Below, in pieces: positions 1-9,450 of a DNA stretch of 64,000 nt. The stretch is from Neisseria sicca (GTDB lineage Bacteria; Pseudomonadota; Gammaproteobacteria; Burkholderiales; Neisseriaceae): the NCBI RefSeq assembly GCF_017753665.1, contig NZ_CP072524.1, positions 1,426,001 through 1,490,000 on the forward strand. Direction: 5' to 3'. Each line of letters opens with the position of its first letter. Positions within the stretch are counted from its first letter, which is position 1. A model generated the notes under the pieces. The model made no database searches and was not told the origin of the DNA. It was given only the letters and a program-made list of their open reading frames with translations. Position numbers and translations under genes: made by a program.

Positions 1-1
1 A

Positions 2-40
2 CCCCTAAAGAACCCTGAAAAAATGCCGCGCCACCCGTAA
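2..40 (+). CDS. Possible 3' end of nosR (partial)
   Basis: An open frame enters from the left edge and ends at TAA 38-40, giving a short basic tail (ending KMPRHP). nosR normally sits directly upstream of nosZ, so this may be its C-terminus. Only 12 codons are visible and no motif can be checked, so the call rests on gene order alone. Confidence 0.35.
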   Translation, partial: PLKNPEKMPRHP

Positions 41-125
41 CCATACTTATAAACATAAATTCGTTTTTTTGATCGGCAGGTCGTCTGAAAACGCCGGCTG
101 CCGAATTTTATCCAAGGAGTGTTGT

Positions 126-2096
126 ATGTCAGACGAAAAATTAGAACAAAACGGTTTAAGCCGTCGTTCATTCTTAGGTACTGCCGCCGCTTCCGGCGCA
201 GGTATTGCGGGCGCCGGTCTGTTGGGATTGGCAGGCTGTTCCAAAGAGGGTGGCGATAAAGCCGCCGCTTCAGGTGCTGCACCTGCCGCCAAAACCGAGT
301 CTCATGCCTCTGCCGAACCGGGTAAACAGACTTCCGAAGTCGGTCCGGGCGAACTCGACCAATACTACGGCTTCCTCTCCGGCGGCCAATCGGGCGAAAT
401 GCGCTTGATCGGTGTGCCCTCCATGCGCGAACTGATGCGTATCCCTGTGTTTAACATGGACAGCGCGACCGGTTGGGGCCGTACCAACGAGAGCCTGCGT
501 ATTTTGAATGAAAAAAATACGCCGGAAACCAACCAGTTCCTGAAAGACAGCGGCTTGCGCTGCTATCCTAACGGCGACTTGCACCATCCGCACTTGTCGT
601 TTACCGACCAAACTTACGACGGCCGCTACGCCTATGCCAACGACAAGGCTAATAATCGTGTCTGCCGAATCCGTCTGGATTTCATGAAAACCGACAAAAT
701 CACCGAAATCCCTAATGTTTCCGGCGTACACGGCCTGCGTCCGCAACGTTATCCGAAAACCGGCTATGTCTTTGCCAACGGCGAACACATCGTACCGGTA
801 AGCGGCGTGGGTACTTGGAACGATCCTAAAACTTGGAATGCCGTTTACACCGCCATCGACGGCGAAACCATGGACATCGCATGGCAAGTATTGGTGGACG
901 GCAACTTGGACAACGGCGATGCCGACTACCAAGGCAAATACTCCTTCTCCACCTGCTACAACTCCGAACGCGCCCTGACCGTTGCAGGTGCGTCTTCCAA
1001 CGAACAAGACTGGTGCGTGGTTTTCAATATTGCCGCCATCGAAGAAGGCATCAAAAACGGCGACTTCAAAGAAGTCAACGGCGTAAAAATGCTGGACGGC
1101 CGTGCAGAAGCGAACTCCAAATATACCCGCTACATCCCCGTGCCAAACTCTCCGCACGGCTGTAACGCGTCTCCTGACGGCAAATACATCATGCTCAATG
1201 GTAAACTGTCTCCGACCGTTACCGTATTGGATGTCAGCAAACTGGACGATTTGTTCGCAGGCAAAATCAAAGAACGCGACGTAGTCGTTGCCGAACCCCA
1301 ACTGGGTCTCGGTCCTTTACACACCGCGTTTGACGGTCGCGGCAACGCCTACACCACGCTGTTTATCGACAGCCAAATGGTCAAATGGAACATCGACGAC
1401 GCCATCAAAGCCTACAAAGGCGAAAAAGTGGATCCGATCAAACAGAAACTCGACGTCCACTACCAACCCGGCCACAACCATACGACCATGGGCGAAACCA
1501 AGGAAGCCGACGGTAAATGGCTGGTATCTTTGAACAAATTCTCCAAAGACCGCTTCCTCAACGCCGGCCCGCTGAAACCGGAATGCGACCAGTTGATCGA
1601 CATTTCCGGCGACGAAATGCGCCTGGTACACGACAACCCGACCTTTGCCGAACCGCATGACCTGTGTCTAGTTGCCGCTTCCAAAGTCAACCCGAAAAAA
1701 ACCTGGGACCGCAAAGACCCATGGTTCTGGCAAGACGCTGTGGAACAAGCGAAAAAAGACGGTGTCGAGCTGGAAAAAGCCGCCAAAGTCATCCGCGAGG
1801 GCAACAAAGTCCGCGTATACATGACTGCCATCGCACCTGCGTACAGCGTTCCGCAATTCGAAGTCAACCAAGGCGACGAAGTAACCGTATATGTTACCAA
1901 CGTCGAAACCATCGAAGACTTGACCCACGGCTTCACTTTGGAAGGCTACGGCATCGCGATGGAAATCGGCCCGCAGGCTACCCAGTCGGTAACCTTCAAA
2001 GCCGTCCGTCCGGGCGTACACTGGTACTACTGCCAATGGTTCTGCCACGCCCTGCATATGGAAATGTCCGGTCAAATGATCGTTAAACCCCGATAA
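126..2096 (+). CDS. nosZ: Nitrous oxide reductase NosZ
   Basis: Reduces N2O to N2 in the periplasm, the last step of denitrification. The 656-residue product starts at ATG 126 behind an AAGGAG site (114-119); an upstream in-frame ATG at 69 would read through an uptake sequence and is rejected. A Tat signal (SRRSFLG, residues 12-18) is followed by a lipobox-like LAGC with Cys38 and an Ala-rich linker, so the mature enzyme may be lipid-anchored. Histidine motifs of the CuZ centre are present (LHHPH, GEHIV, SPHGC, PLHTAF, GHNHTT, EPHDL). The CuA site is complete near the C-terminus: C636, C640, H644 and M647. First full gene of the nosZDFYL run. No frameshift, unlike the degenerate nos genes reported in some pathogenic Neisseria. 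Confidence 0.97.
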   Translation: MSDEKLEQNGLSRRSFLGTAAASGAGIAGAGLLGLAGCSKEGGDKAAASGAAPAAKTESHASAEPGKQTSEVGPGELDQYYGFLSGGQSGEMRLIGVPSMRELMRIPVFNMDSATGWGRTNESLRILNEKNTPETNQFLKDSGLRCYPNGDLHHPHLSFTDQTYDGRYAYANDKANNRVCRIRLDFMKTDKITEIPNVSGVHGLRPQRYPKTGYVFANGEHIVPVSGVGTWNDPKTWNAVYTAIDGETMDIAWQVLVDGNLDNGDADYQGKYSFSTCYNSERALTVAGASSNEQDWCVVFNIAAIEEGIKNGDFKEVNGVKMLDGRAEANSKYTRYIPVPNSPHGCNASPDGKYIMLNGKLSPTVTVLDVSKLDDLFAGKIKERDVVVAEPQLGLGPLHTAFDGRGNAYTTLFIDSQMVKWNIDDAIKAYKGEKVDPIKQKLDVHYQPGHNHTTMGETKEADGKWLVSLNKFSKDRFLNAGPLKPECDQLIDISGDEMRLVHDNPTFAEPHDLCLVAASKVNPKKTWDRKDPWFWQDAVEQAKKDGVELEKAAKVIREGNKVRVYMTAIAPAYSVPQFEVNQGDEVTVYVTNVETIEDLTHGFTLEGYGIAMEIGPQATQSVTFKAVRPGVHWYYCQWFCHALHMEMSGQMIVKPR

Positions 2097-2130
2097 TCGG
2101 GTTTGACGGTGTATCATTGACTTAACGAAA

Positions 2131-2195
2131 AGGTCGTCTGAAAAAACTTTCAGGTCTTAGCGAAACCCGCTGCCCTCGTTTTCAGACGACCTTTT
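2131..2195. terminator. Inverted uptake-sequence pair after nosZ
   Basis: AGGTCGTCTGAAA and its reverse complement face each other over a loop of about 36 bases and end in a T run. Such pairs form stem-loops that act as terminators in Neisseria while serving as uptake sequences. It may attenuate nosZ from nosDFYL. Confidence 0.75.
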
Positions 2196-2304
2196 ATAGC
2201 AGAACCGTTTGACGCAACAGACTGTTCCGCTATAAAACAAAAACACAGCCCTTACAGGCAGGCATCACCATGCCGACGCACACCGCACGAATCAGAGGAA
2301 CTCC

Positions 2305-3660
2305 ATGCACATACCCCAATTCAAAACATGGCGACGCGCTGTCCTGACGTTTATGTTCGGCAGCATGATTCAGACGACCTTTGCAGCCACCATCGACGTT
2401 TCCCCGAACGACAACCTGCCCGAAGTTATTGCGCGCGCGCAAGCAGGCGATACGCTCAAACTCGCCTCCGGCACTTACAAAACCAAGCTGCTTATCGACA
2501 AACCCATCACTCTTGAAGGTCCTGCCGACCGCTCCGCCAAAATCGAAGGCGACCGCACCGGACGCACCATAGCCGTCACTGCCCCCGACGTTACCCTGCG
2601 CAATCTTACCGTCACCCGTTCCGGCATGAGCCTGCCTGCCATGGACGCCGGCATCTACCTCGAAGAAACCGCACCCCGCGCCCTGATCGAACACAACAAC
2701 ATCCTCGACAACTCGGTCGGCGTGTATATCCACGGCTCGGCGGAGTCTATGGTGCGCGAGAATAAAATCGTCGGCGACTCCACTTTGCGCGTCAACGAAC
2801 GCGGCAACGCCGTCACTGTCTGGAACGCCCCCGGCGCGCAAGTTATCGGCAACGACATTTCCAAAGGCCGCGACGGCATTTTCTCCAACACCAGCAAAAA
2901 CAACACCTACAAAAACAACCGCTTCAGCGACCTGCGTTTCGCTGTCCACTACATGTACACCAACGACAGCGAAGTCAGCGACAACATTTCCGTCGGTAAT
3001 AACATGGGCTACGTTTTGATGTTTTCCGACCGCCTCAACGTGTACGGTAATATCGCCGTCGGCAGCCGCGACCAAGGCATCATGCTCAACTACGTCAACT
3101 ATTCCGACATCCACGACAACATCATCAACAAAGCCGGCAAATGCGTTTTCGCCTACAACGCCAACTTCAACAAAATCGTCTCCAACCATTTTGAAAACTG
3201 CGAAATCGGCATCCACTTCACCGCCGCCATCGAAGGCACGACCCTTTCCGACAACGCCTTCATCAATAACGAAAGCCAAGTCAAATACGTCAGCACACGT
3301 TTTCTTGACTGGGGCGAAGGCGGACGCGGCAACTACTGGAGCGACAACAGCGCGTTCGACCTTGACGGCGACGGCTTCGGCGACAGCGCATACCGTCCCA
3401 ACGGCATCATCGACCAAATCGTCTGGCGCGCCCCTGTTGCCCGCCTCCTGATGAACAGCCCCGCCATCAGCATCGTCAAATGGGCGCAATCGCAGTTCCC
3501 CGCCATCCTTCCCGGCGGCGTGATCGACAGCAAACCGCTGATGAAAGCGGGCAGCAACAAAACCACCACCAAATACGAAGCGATGAAAGAACAACTGTTG
3601 CAAGAAGCCAAAACCAATCAATCCAAATGGGGCGATGCCGAAAACGGCGCATTAAACTGA
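2305..3660 (+). CDS. nosD: Periplasmic copper-site maturation protein NosD
   Basis: NosD helps assemble the CuZ centre of nitrous oxide reductase together with the NosFY ABC transporter. The 451-residue product starts at ATG 2305 behind AGAGGAA. It has an N-terminal signal peptide (arginines, then a hydrophobic stretch, cleavage likely after TTFAA near residue 28) and then the repetitive Asn/Asp-rich right-handed beta-helix pattern of CASH-domain proteins (for example LIEHNNILDNSVGVYIHGS, residues about 130-150). A C-terminal segment (GRGNYWSDN, LDGDGFGD, then PNGIIDQI) is typical of NosD. The length is normal for the family. It sits between nosZ and nosF. Confidence 0.95.
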   Translation: MHIPQFKTWRRAVLTFMFGSMIQTTFAATIDVSPNDNLPEVIARAQAGDTLKLASGTYKTKLLIDKPITLEGPADRSAKIEGDRTGRTIAVTAPDVTLRNLTVTRSGMSLPAMDAGIYLEETAPRALIEHNNILDNSVGVYIHGSAESMVRENKIVGDSTLRVNERGNAVTVWNAPGAQVIGNDISKGRDGIFSNTSKNNTYKNNRFSDLRFAVHYMYTNDSEVSDNISVGNNMGYVLMFSDRLNVYGNIAVGSRDQGIMLNYVNYSDIHDNIINKAGKCVFAYNANFNKIVSNHFENCEIGIHFTAAIEGTTLSDNAFINNESQVKYVSTRFLDWGEGGRGNYWSDNSAFDLDGDGFGDSAYRPNGIIDQIVWRAPVARLLMNSPAISIVKWAQSQFPAILPGGVIDSKPLMKAGSNKTTTKYEAMKEQLLQEAKTNQSKWGDAENGALN

Positions 3661-3686
3661 GCGGAACGCCGTGAATACCTCCTGCA

Positions 3687-3715
3687 AGGTCGTCTGAAAA
3701 CTTTTCAGACGACCT
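3687..3715. terminator. Tight uptake-sequence hairpin after nosD
   Basis: AGGTCGTCTGAAAA runs straight into TTTTCAGACGACCT with almost no loop, a near-perfect palindrome lying 27 bases past the nosD stop. Confidence 0.65.
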
Positions 3716-3830
3716 GATCGACAAACCGCAGCAAAGCTTTGCCCCATCATTTCCGTATCCATGGGAATCCGCCGAGAAAACGGTGCAACCCGCGATGCAG
3801 GCAACAGTCAAAACGCCAACCCATAACAAA

Positions 3831-3914
3831 CGTCGTCTGAAACCCTTCTCCCTTTTTCAGACGACCCCATACAAAGAACGCCCTTTTCAGACGACCCCCA
3901 ACGTCGTCTGAAAC
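3831..3914. repeat. Clustered uptake sequences before nosF
   Basis: Four degenerate uptake-sequence cores in alternating orientation lie at 3831-3840, 3856-3866, 3884-3895 and 3902-3913, forming two adjacent inverted pairs. They fill the 277-base nosD-nosF gap, the widest inside the nos cluster. Confidence 0.7.
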
Positions 3915-3937
3915 CCAATCCACACAAGGAAGCACTC

Positions 3938-4834
3938 ATGAGCGCACACCATGTCGAATTGAGAAACGTAACCAAACGCTTCGGCGCACAAAAAGCCGTC
4001 AACCAAGTCGATTTAGTCTTGAAGGCGGGCGAAAGTGTCGGTCTTGCCGGACACAACGGCGCAGGCAAGTCCACGCTCATCAAATTGATACTCGGGCTGA
4101 TTACCCCCACCGAAGGCGAAGTCATGCTGCTGGGCGAGCGCACCGGAAGTAAAGCGGGCGCGCAGTTGCGCAGCCAAATCGGCTATCTGCCCGAAACCGT
4201 CGCCCTGCACCCTTCCCTTAGCGGCATCGAAACCCTCAATTTCTACGCCAAACTCAAAAAACAGCCGCTCACCAAAAACCACGAACTCCTCGAACGCGTC
4301 GGCATTTCCCAAGCCGCCCGCCGCCGCGTCGGCACCTACTCCAAAGGTATGCGCCAACGCCTCGCCCTCGCCCAAGCCTTGCTCGGAGAACCCAAAGTAT
4401 TGCTGTTTGACGAACCCACCACAGGCCTCGACCCCGCCTCGCGCCAAATGTTTTACGAAGTCGTGCGCGAACTCAACGGACGCGGCGCCACCGTCCTTCT
4501 CAGCACCCACGCCCTCGCCGAACTCGACGGCCACGCCGACCGCATCGTCGTCATGAAAAACGGCGTCAAAGTCGCCGACGGCAGCATGGACGAGCTGCAC
4601 GTCCAAAGCGGACTCCCCCTCACCGTCAACATCCGCCTCAAAGCTCCGCGTCCGTTAAGCGGACGCTGGCAGCCGCTTTCAGACGACCTCAGCTATCAGG
4701 CGCAATGTCAGGCTGAAGAACGCATGGCATTACTCAGCGAACTGGGCAACCTGTCCGACCTCGCCTACCTCGACATCCACACACCCACACTCGACGACAT
4801 GTACGCACAATTCTTAAAAAGGGAGGACGTATGA
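3938..4834 (+). CDS. nosF: ABC transporter ATPase NosF
   Basis: ATP-binding subunit that pairs with NosY in the cytoplasmic membrane and is needed for CuZ assembly on NosZ. The 298-residue product starts at ATG 3938 behind AAGGAAG. Walker A is GHNGAGKS (residues 38-45), the signature is YSKGMRQRLALAQ, and Walker B is VLLFDEPTTGLDP. The C-terminal third is the longer tail seen in NosF-type ATPases; an uptake-sequence core is read through in frame there (about 4680). The stop overlaps the nosY start (ATGA), so translation is coupled. Confidence 0.95.
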   Translation: MSAHHVELRNVTKRFGAQKAVNQVDLVLKAGESVGLAGHNGAGKSTLIKLILGLITPTEGEVMLLGERTGSKAGAQLRSQIGYLPETVALHPSLSGIETLNFYAKLKKQPLTKNHELLERVGISQAARRRVGTYSKGMRQRLALAQALLGEPKVLLFDEPTTGLDPASRQMFYEVVRELNGRGATVLLSTHALAELDGHADRIVVMKNGVKVADGSMDELHVQSGLPLTVNIRLKAPRPLSGRWQPLSDDLSYQAQCQAEERMALLSELGNLSDLAYLDIHTPTLDDMYAQFLKREDV

Positions 4835-5661
4835 ACCCCGTTTGGATTATCACCGGAAAAGAAGTCCGCGACAGCCTGCGCAACCGCTGGGTACTCGCCG
4901 CCTCCGTCCTGCTTGCCGCCCTCGCCCTCTCATTGGGCTTCCTCGGCAGCTCGCCCACAGGCTCGGTTAAAGTCGATCCGCTGACCGTAACCGTCGTCAG
5001 CCTCTCCAGCCTATCCATCTTCCTGATTCCGCTCATCGCCATGCTCCTCTCCTACGATTCCCTCATCGGCGAAATCGAACGCGGCACCATGGCGCTGCTG
5101 TTGAGCTACCCCGTTTCCCGCAACCAAATCCTTGCCGGAAAATTCATCGGACACCTCATCATCCTCGCCCTTGCCACCACCGCAGGCTACGGAATCGCGG
5201 GCATCACGCTCCAACTCGCCAACGGCAGCTTCGACATCGCCGCGTGGAAACCCTTTGCCCTGCTGATTGCCGCCAGCGTCATCTTGGGCGCGGCATTCCT
5301 GTCCATGGGCTACCTCATCAGCGCAAAAGTGAAAGAACGCGGCACCGCCGCCGGTATCGCCATCGGCGTTTGGCTGTTTTTCGTCGTCATCTTCGACATG
5401 GCGCTTTTGGGCATCCTCGTCGCCGATACCCAGCAAACAATCACCGCACCCGTCGTCGAAACCGTCCTTCTTTTCAACCCCACCGACATCTACCGACTGC
5501 TCAACCTGACCGGTTACGAAAACACCGCCATGTACGCCGGCATGGCAGGCTTAAGCAAACAAATCAGCCTGACCATGCCCGTATTGCTGACCGCGCAGAT
5601 ATTATGGGTTATCATTCCCCTTATCTTGGCAGCAAGAATTTTTGGAAAGCGACAAATATGA
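4831..5661 (+). CDS. nosY: ABC transporter permease NosY
   Basis: Membrane partner of NosF and NosD in copper-sulfur centre assembly. The 276-residue product has a short cytoplasmic N-terminus (EVRDSLRNRW) and about six hydrophobic segments, matching the ABC-2 permease family. The start ATG overlaps the nosF stop by four bases and is preceded by GGGAGG (4821-4826). The stop overlaps the nosL start, so nosFYL reads as one translationally coupled unit. Confidence 0.94.
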   Translation: MNPVWIITGKEVRDSLRNRWVLAASVLLAALALSLGFLGSSPTGSVKVDPLTVTVVSLSSLSIFLIPLIAMLLSYDSLIGEIERGTMALLLSYPVSRNQILAGKFIGHLIILALATTAGYGIAGITLQLANGSFDIAAWKPFALLIAASVILGAAFLSMGYLISAKVKERGTAAGIAIGVWLFFVVIFDMALLGILVADTQQTITAPVVETVLLFNPTDIYRLLNLTGYENTAMYAGMAGLSKQISLTMPVLLTAQILWVIIPLILAARIFGKRQI

Positions 5662-6152
5662 AAAAGATTTTACCTGCGCTCCTCGCCGCCCTGCTCCTGA
5701 GTGCCTGTCCTAAAGAGGATGATACCCCGCCGCCTGAGCCTCAGCAAATCAGCGACCGCGCCGTGGGGCACTATTGCAGCATGAACCTGACCGAACACAA
5801 CGGCCCTAAAGCCCAAATCTATCTCAACGGCAAACCCGACCACCCCGTCTGGTTCTCGACCATCAAACAGATGTTCGGCTACACCAAGCTGCCCGAGGAG
5901 CCTAAAGGCATCCATATCATCTACGTTACCGACATGGGCAAAGTCAAAGACTGGAGCAAACCCAATGCCGACACCGCATGGATAGACGGCAAAAAAGCCT
6001 ATTACGTCATCGAAAGCGGCTTCATCGGCGGCATGGGTGCGGAAGACGCCCTCCCCTTTGCCGACAAAGCCCAAGCAGAGAAATTTGCCAAAGAAAAAGG
6101 CGGCCGCGTCGTCAGCTTCGACGAAATGCCCGATTCCTACATCTTCAAATAA
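5658..6152 (+). CDS. nosL: Copper-binding lipoprotein NosL
   Basis: Outer-face lipoprotein that binds Cu(I) and delivers it for NosZ maturation. The 164-residue product begins at ATG 5658, overlapping the nosY stop as ATGA. A lipoprotein signal ends at LLSAC, with the lipidated Cys at 17. The conserved metal-binding pattern YCSMNLTEHNGP (CxM, then His) follows at about residues 37-48, then VWFSTIKQMFGY and a C-terminal GGRVVSFDE. Last gene of the cluster; an uptake-sequence hairpin follows. Confidence 0.95.
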   Translation: MKKILPALLAALLLSACPKEDDTPPPEPQQISDRAVGHYCSMNLTEHNGPKAQIYLNGKPDHPVWFSTIKQMFGYTKLPEEPKGIHIIYVTDMGKVKDWSKPNADTAWIDGKKAYYVIESGFIGGMGAEDALPFADKAQAEKFAKEKGGRVVSFDEMPDSYIFK

Positions 6153-6168
6153 TCCCTTCCCATCAAAA

Positions 6169-6211
6169 AGGTCGTCTGAAAACCTTATCCATCAGGTTTT
6201 CAGACGACCCT
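6169..6211. terminator. Terminator hairpin after the nos cluster
   Basis: Inverted uptake-sequence pair with an extended stem (TCTGAAAACCT / AGGTTTTCAGA), 16 bases past the nosL stop, probably ending the nos transcript. Confidence 0.75.
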
Positions 6212-6517
6212 TTCGTATATGGAATACAAAAAAGCGTATTCAATAAAACAATGTGTCAGACCTCATCTCCAAACTGTTTGATAGGCGGATTGAGACCTTT
6301 TCAATAAACTGTAATACTATAAAAAAATTTGAATCAACTCATTGCATTATTTAAAAAATGAAAATAAAATATTTATTTTTTTCAAAATCATAACTTTAAA
6401 TAAAATAATCAGTCAAACCATTCATGCCATATTTATATCCGTTCGTACCTAAATACAACAATTTTCCCAATGCTGTGCTAAATTGTTTTATTTAATCAGA
6501 AATATCAACAACTTAAA

Positions 6518-6624
6518 TATAGTAGATTAAATTTAAACCAGTACGGCGTTGCCTCGCCTTGCCGTACTATTTGTACTGTCTGCGGCTTCGTCGCCTTGTC
6601 CTGATTTAAATTTAATCCACTATA
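6518..6624. mobile_element. Correia repeat element (CREE), short form
   Basis: 107-bp element with terminal inverted repeats TATAGTAG / CCACTATA enclosing the typical core (CAGTACGGCGTTGCC, GTACTGTCTGCGGCTTCGTC). The left end has one mismatch to the usual TATAGTGG. It lies 50 bases upstream of the RTX gene start. CREE ends can supply promoter elements, so it may drive or process the RTX transcript. The rest of the 6212-6674 gap is A/T-rich with no gene seen. Confidence 0.92.
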
Positions 6625-6674
6625 GTTTCTCATCATCACCGTTTAATCTTTCATTTTTACGGAAAACAATATTT

Positions 6675-9332
6675 ATGAATATCAAAAAAACTCCTTCAAC
6701 ACAGCACATGCACGGCGTATCCACATTGGCAGATACGGTAAACATCAATAACGGAACCTACATTCGCAGCAATACCAGCCGTACACTTGCTGCCGGAGAA
6801 AAAAATCTAATTCTAGAAGGCGATGCCAATATCTTCGGGGCAGGGAATAACGGGGATAATATCCTTATTGGCAATAGCGGACGTAACCGTCTTAATAGCG
6901 GACGCGGCAATGATACCGTTTACGGTGGCGGTGGCGATGACACCATCAACGGTGGGGAAGGCTTTGATTTACTGTTCGGTGAAGATGGCGACGATACATT
7001 AAACGGGGAAGCCGGTGACGATATACTTAACGGTGGTGCGGGTAACGATACCTACATTTTCAATGCGGCAGGCGGCAGGGATACCATTATCGATACCGAG
7101 GGAAACAACCGCATCCGCTTTACCGGAGGCTTGCATGCCGAAGATTTGACAATAACGGCTGTTTCCAACAATGACGGTGGGCAAGATTGGAAAATCTCCA
7201 TTAAAAACACAGATTCCGTACTGACCATCAGCAACCAATATACTGCCGGAAGCAGCGTCCCTTCCATCCATCAATTTGTTTTTGACAGCGGTGTTTTGAA
7301 TGTAGCCGAATTTATTCGTGCAACAAAAGCCAATATTGAAACAGCGAAACCACAAAACCTGACCATCAATGGAACCGATTCAGACGACGTTTTAAATGGT
7401 AGTGATGGCAATGACATTATTGACGGCAAAGCTGGTGCCGATACGATGAGCGGAGGATGGGGAGACGATACTTATTATGTTGATAATGTCAAAGATGTCA
7501 TTATCGAAGGAAAAGGTGCAGGTACCGATACAGTAATCAGCAGCGTTTCCTACACAGCGGCAACCAATGTTGAAAATGTTACCTTGACCGGCAATGCCAA
7601 TATTTTCGGCGCAGGCAACAACAGCGACAATATTTTGACCGGCAATGCCGGACACAACCGTCTCAACAGCGGACGCGGCAACGATACTGTTTACGGCATG
7701 GGTGGAAATGACAACCTTAACGGCGGTGATGGTGATGATTACCTGGATGGTGGCGAAGGAAACGACAACATCAATGGCGACGCAGGCAACGACACCTTAA
7801 TCGGCGGCAAAGGAAAAGATACCCTGAAAGGCGGCGCAGGTAACGACACCTATATTTTCGGTGACGATGATACGATTATCGACGACCAAGGAAACAACAC
7901 TTTGCGTTTTTCAGACGACCTCCGTATCAAAGACCTCAAAATCAGTGCCAATGACAACGCACAAGGCGGGAAAGACTGGTTGATTACGTCCGCAAACGGC
8001 TCCGCATTGATTCGAGACCAAGTCGGCTCAGACGGCAAAGTTGCTATCGGACGTTTTGAACTGCTCGGCGAAACCTATACCCACGAATCCCTGCTCAAAG
8101 CTGTTGCCAATTCAAACAAACAAGGTTCCACCATCACCGGTACGGCAAGAGACGACATCCTCACCGGTACGGAGCAAAACGATACCATCGACAGCGGAAT
8201 CGACGGACGCGACCGTCTGTACGGACTAGGCGGAGATGACATATTGCGTGATAGCGGAACAAGCTATTTCGGTAATGAACGCGATGACGAACTCTACGGC
8301 GGCGACGGCAATGATAAATTGTATGCCGACGTCGGTGATGATTATCTGGACGGCGGCGCCGGCGATGACCATCTAGAAGGCGGACAACACAGAGATACTT
8401 ACGTCTTTAGTAAAGGATACGGACACGATACCATCTTTGACTACAATTTCAATCTTGATCCCGAATTCAACCCAAACGGAATGCAAAACGCCAATACCGT
8501 TAAATTTACCGGCGGCCTGACTTTGGATGATTTAGAAATTTCGATGACCCAAGGCTATGACAAATCCGGCATTGATCATATCCCTTCCGATTCCGAATTC
8601 ATTATTATTCCCCGTCTGAACGGCGATACTTGGAACATTTCAATCAAAGGGACAAACGATGTCCTGACTATTAAAAACCAATCCGGCATTTACGGCGCAA
8701 TCAGCGAATTCCAGTTTGATTCCAAAACCTATACCGTTGGCGAAATCATTGAGCATTTCGGTCTGAATGTGCCTCACTTTGACAAAGCCGGTAACCTTGT
8801 CCACGACCTTACCGATAAGATTGACTGGTATGGTGTTGACCAGAGGGGATACAACCGCGTTGTTTACGGATCGGCTGATAATGATACTGCGGACTTTTCA
8901 GGCGTGATCGGTAAAGTTACCTTCTACGGTGGTAAAGGGGAAGATAATATCACCTTAGGAAGATACAATGTCATTGACGGCGGTGCGGGTAATGATGCCA
9001 TTTTCGACTCCGGACACTCGGTTAAAAATACCATTATGTTAGGAAAAGAAAGCGGACACGATACATTGCACAATATCCGTACAGAAGCAGATACTACCGT
9101 TCTCTTCTCAGGAAATTTAACGATTAAAGATGTCGAATTGACCACAGGCAAAGACTGGGTTGTGAAGCTGAAAGGTTCAAATAACGCATTGACTATCAAG
9201 GATATGGTTAATTCCCCATCCGGTCATGATACGATTGACACCTTTAAATTTGAAGGTGGCGAAAGCTATACCACTACCCAATTCCTGAAAGCTTTAGGTA
9301 TGGATAGTACCGTCAATCACGGCTTGATTTAA
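6675..9332 (+). CDS. RTX repeat protein (haemolysin-type calcium-binding)
   Basis: Product of 885 residues from ATG 6675; an earlier in-frame ATG at 6549 lies inside the CREE and is rejected. No cleavable signal peptide is seen, as expected for a type I secretion substrate. Blocks of GGxGxDxLx nonapeptides (about residues 65-120, 230-260, 330-395, 520-580) alternate with four or five copies of the haemolysin-related domain (pattern DWKISIKNTDSVLTISNQ, then FxF(D/E)xGxx). Two long modules around GNANIFGAGNN and HNRLNSGRGNDTVYG (residues about 48-85 and 305-345) are near-duplicates. No catalytic, toxin or proteolytic domain is recognisable, and no type I transporter genes are adjacent. Probably a secreted surface or adhesive protein of the FrpA/FrpC repeat type. 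An uptake-sequence core is translated in frame near 7909. Confidence 0.85.
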   Translation: MNIKKTPSTQHMHGVSTLADTVNINNGTYIRSNTSRTLAAGEKNLILEGDANIFGAGNNGDNILIGNSGRNRLNSGRGNDTVYGGGGDDTINGGEGFDLLFGEDGDDTLNGEAGDDILNGGAGNDTYIFNAAGGRDTIIDTEGNNRIRFTGGLHAEDLTITAVSNNDGGQDWKISIKNTDSVLTISNQYTAGSSVPSIHQFVFDSGVLNVAEFIRATKANIETAKPQNLTINGTDSDDVLNGSDGNDIIDGKAGADTMSGGWGDDTYYVDNVKDVIIEGKGAGTDTVISSVSYTAATNVENVTLTGNANIFGAGNNSDNILTGNAGHNRLNSGRGNDTVYGMGGNDNLNGGDGDDYLDGGEGNDNINGDAGNDTLIGGKGKDTLKGGAGNDTYIFGDDDTIIDDQGNNTLRFSDDLRIKDLKISANDNAQGGKDWLITSANGSALIRDQVGSDGKVAIGRFELLGETYTHESLLKAVANSNKQGSTITGTARDDILTGTEQNDTIDSGIDGRDRLYGLGGDDILRDSGTSYFGNERDDELYGGDGNDKLYADVGDDYLDGGAGDDHLEGGQHRDTYVFSKGYGHDTIFDYNFNLDPEFNPNGMQNANTVKFTGGLTLDDLEISMTQGYDKSGIDHIPSDSEFIIIPRLNGDTWNISIKGTNDVLTIKNQSGIYGAISEFQFDSKTYTVGEIIEHFGLNVPHFDKAGNLVHDLTDKIDWYGVDQRGYNRVVYGSADNDTADFSGVIGKVTFYGGKGEDNITLGRYNVIDGGAGNDAIFDSGHSVKNTIMLGKESGHDTLHNIRTEADTTVLFSGNLTIKDVELTTGKDWVVKLKGSNNALTIKDMVNSPSGHDTIDTFKFEGGESYTTTQFLKALGMDSTVNHGLI

Positions 9333-9341
9333 CCGTCTGAA

Positions 9342-9396
9342 AGGTCGTCTGAAACTTCTCCCATTATCGGTGGAAAAGGTTTTCAGACGACCTTTT
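9342..9396. terminator. Terminator hairpin after the RTX gene
   Basis: Inverted uptake-sequence pair with a T-rich 3' end, 10 bases past the RTX stop. Confidence 0.7.
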
Positions 9397-9450
9397 GTTT
9401 TGTCTTAATGATAATTCTTCAAAGTCAAATGCTACTATTTTCCGATACTG

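Noticed and set aside
270..1301. Long minus-strand ORF opposite nosZ
   Set aside because: It is a shadow of GC-rich nosZ codons, with no ribosome site, no family and low-complexity Val/Phe/Gly-rich translation.
2230..3621. 463-codon minus-strand ORF opposite nosD
   Set aside because: Mirror of nosD repeat codons; nosD has a signal peptide, a ribosome site and family motifs on the plus strand.
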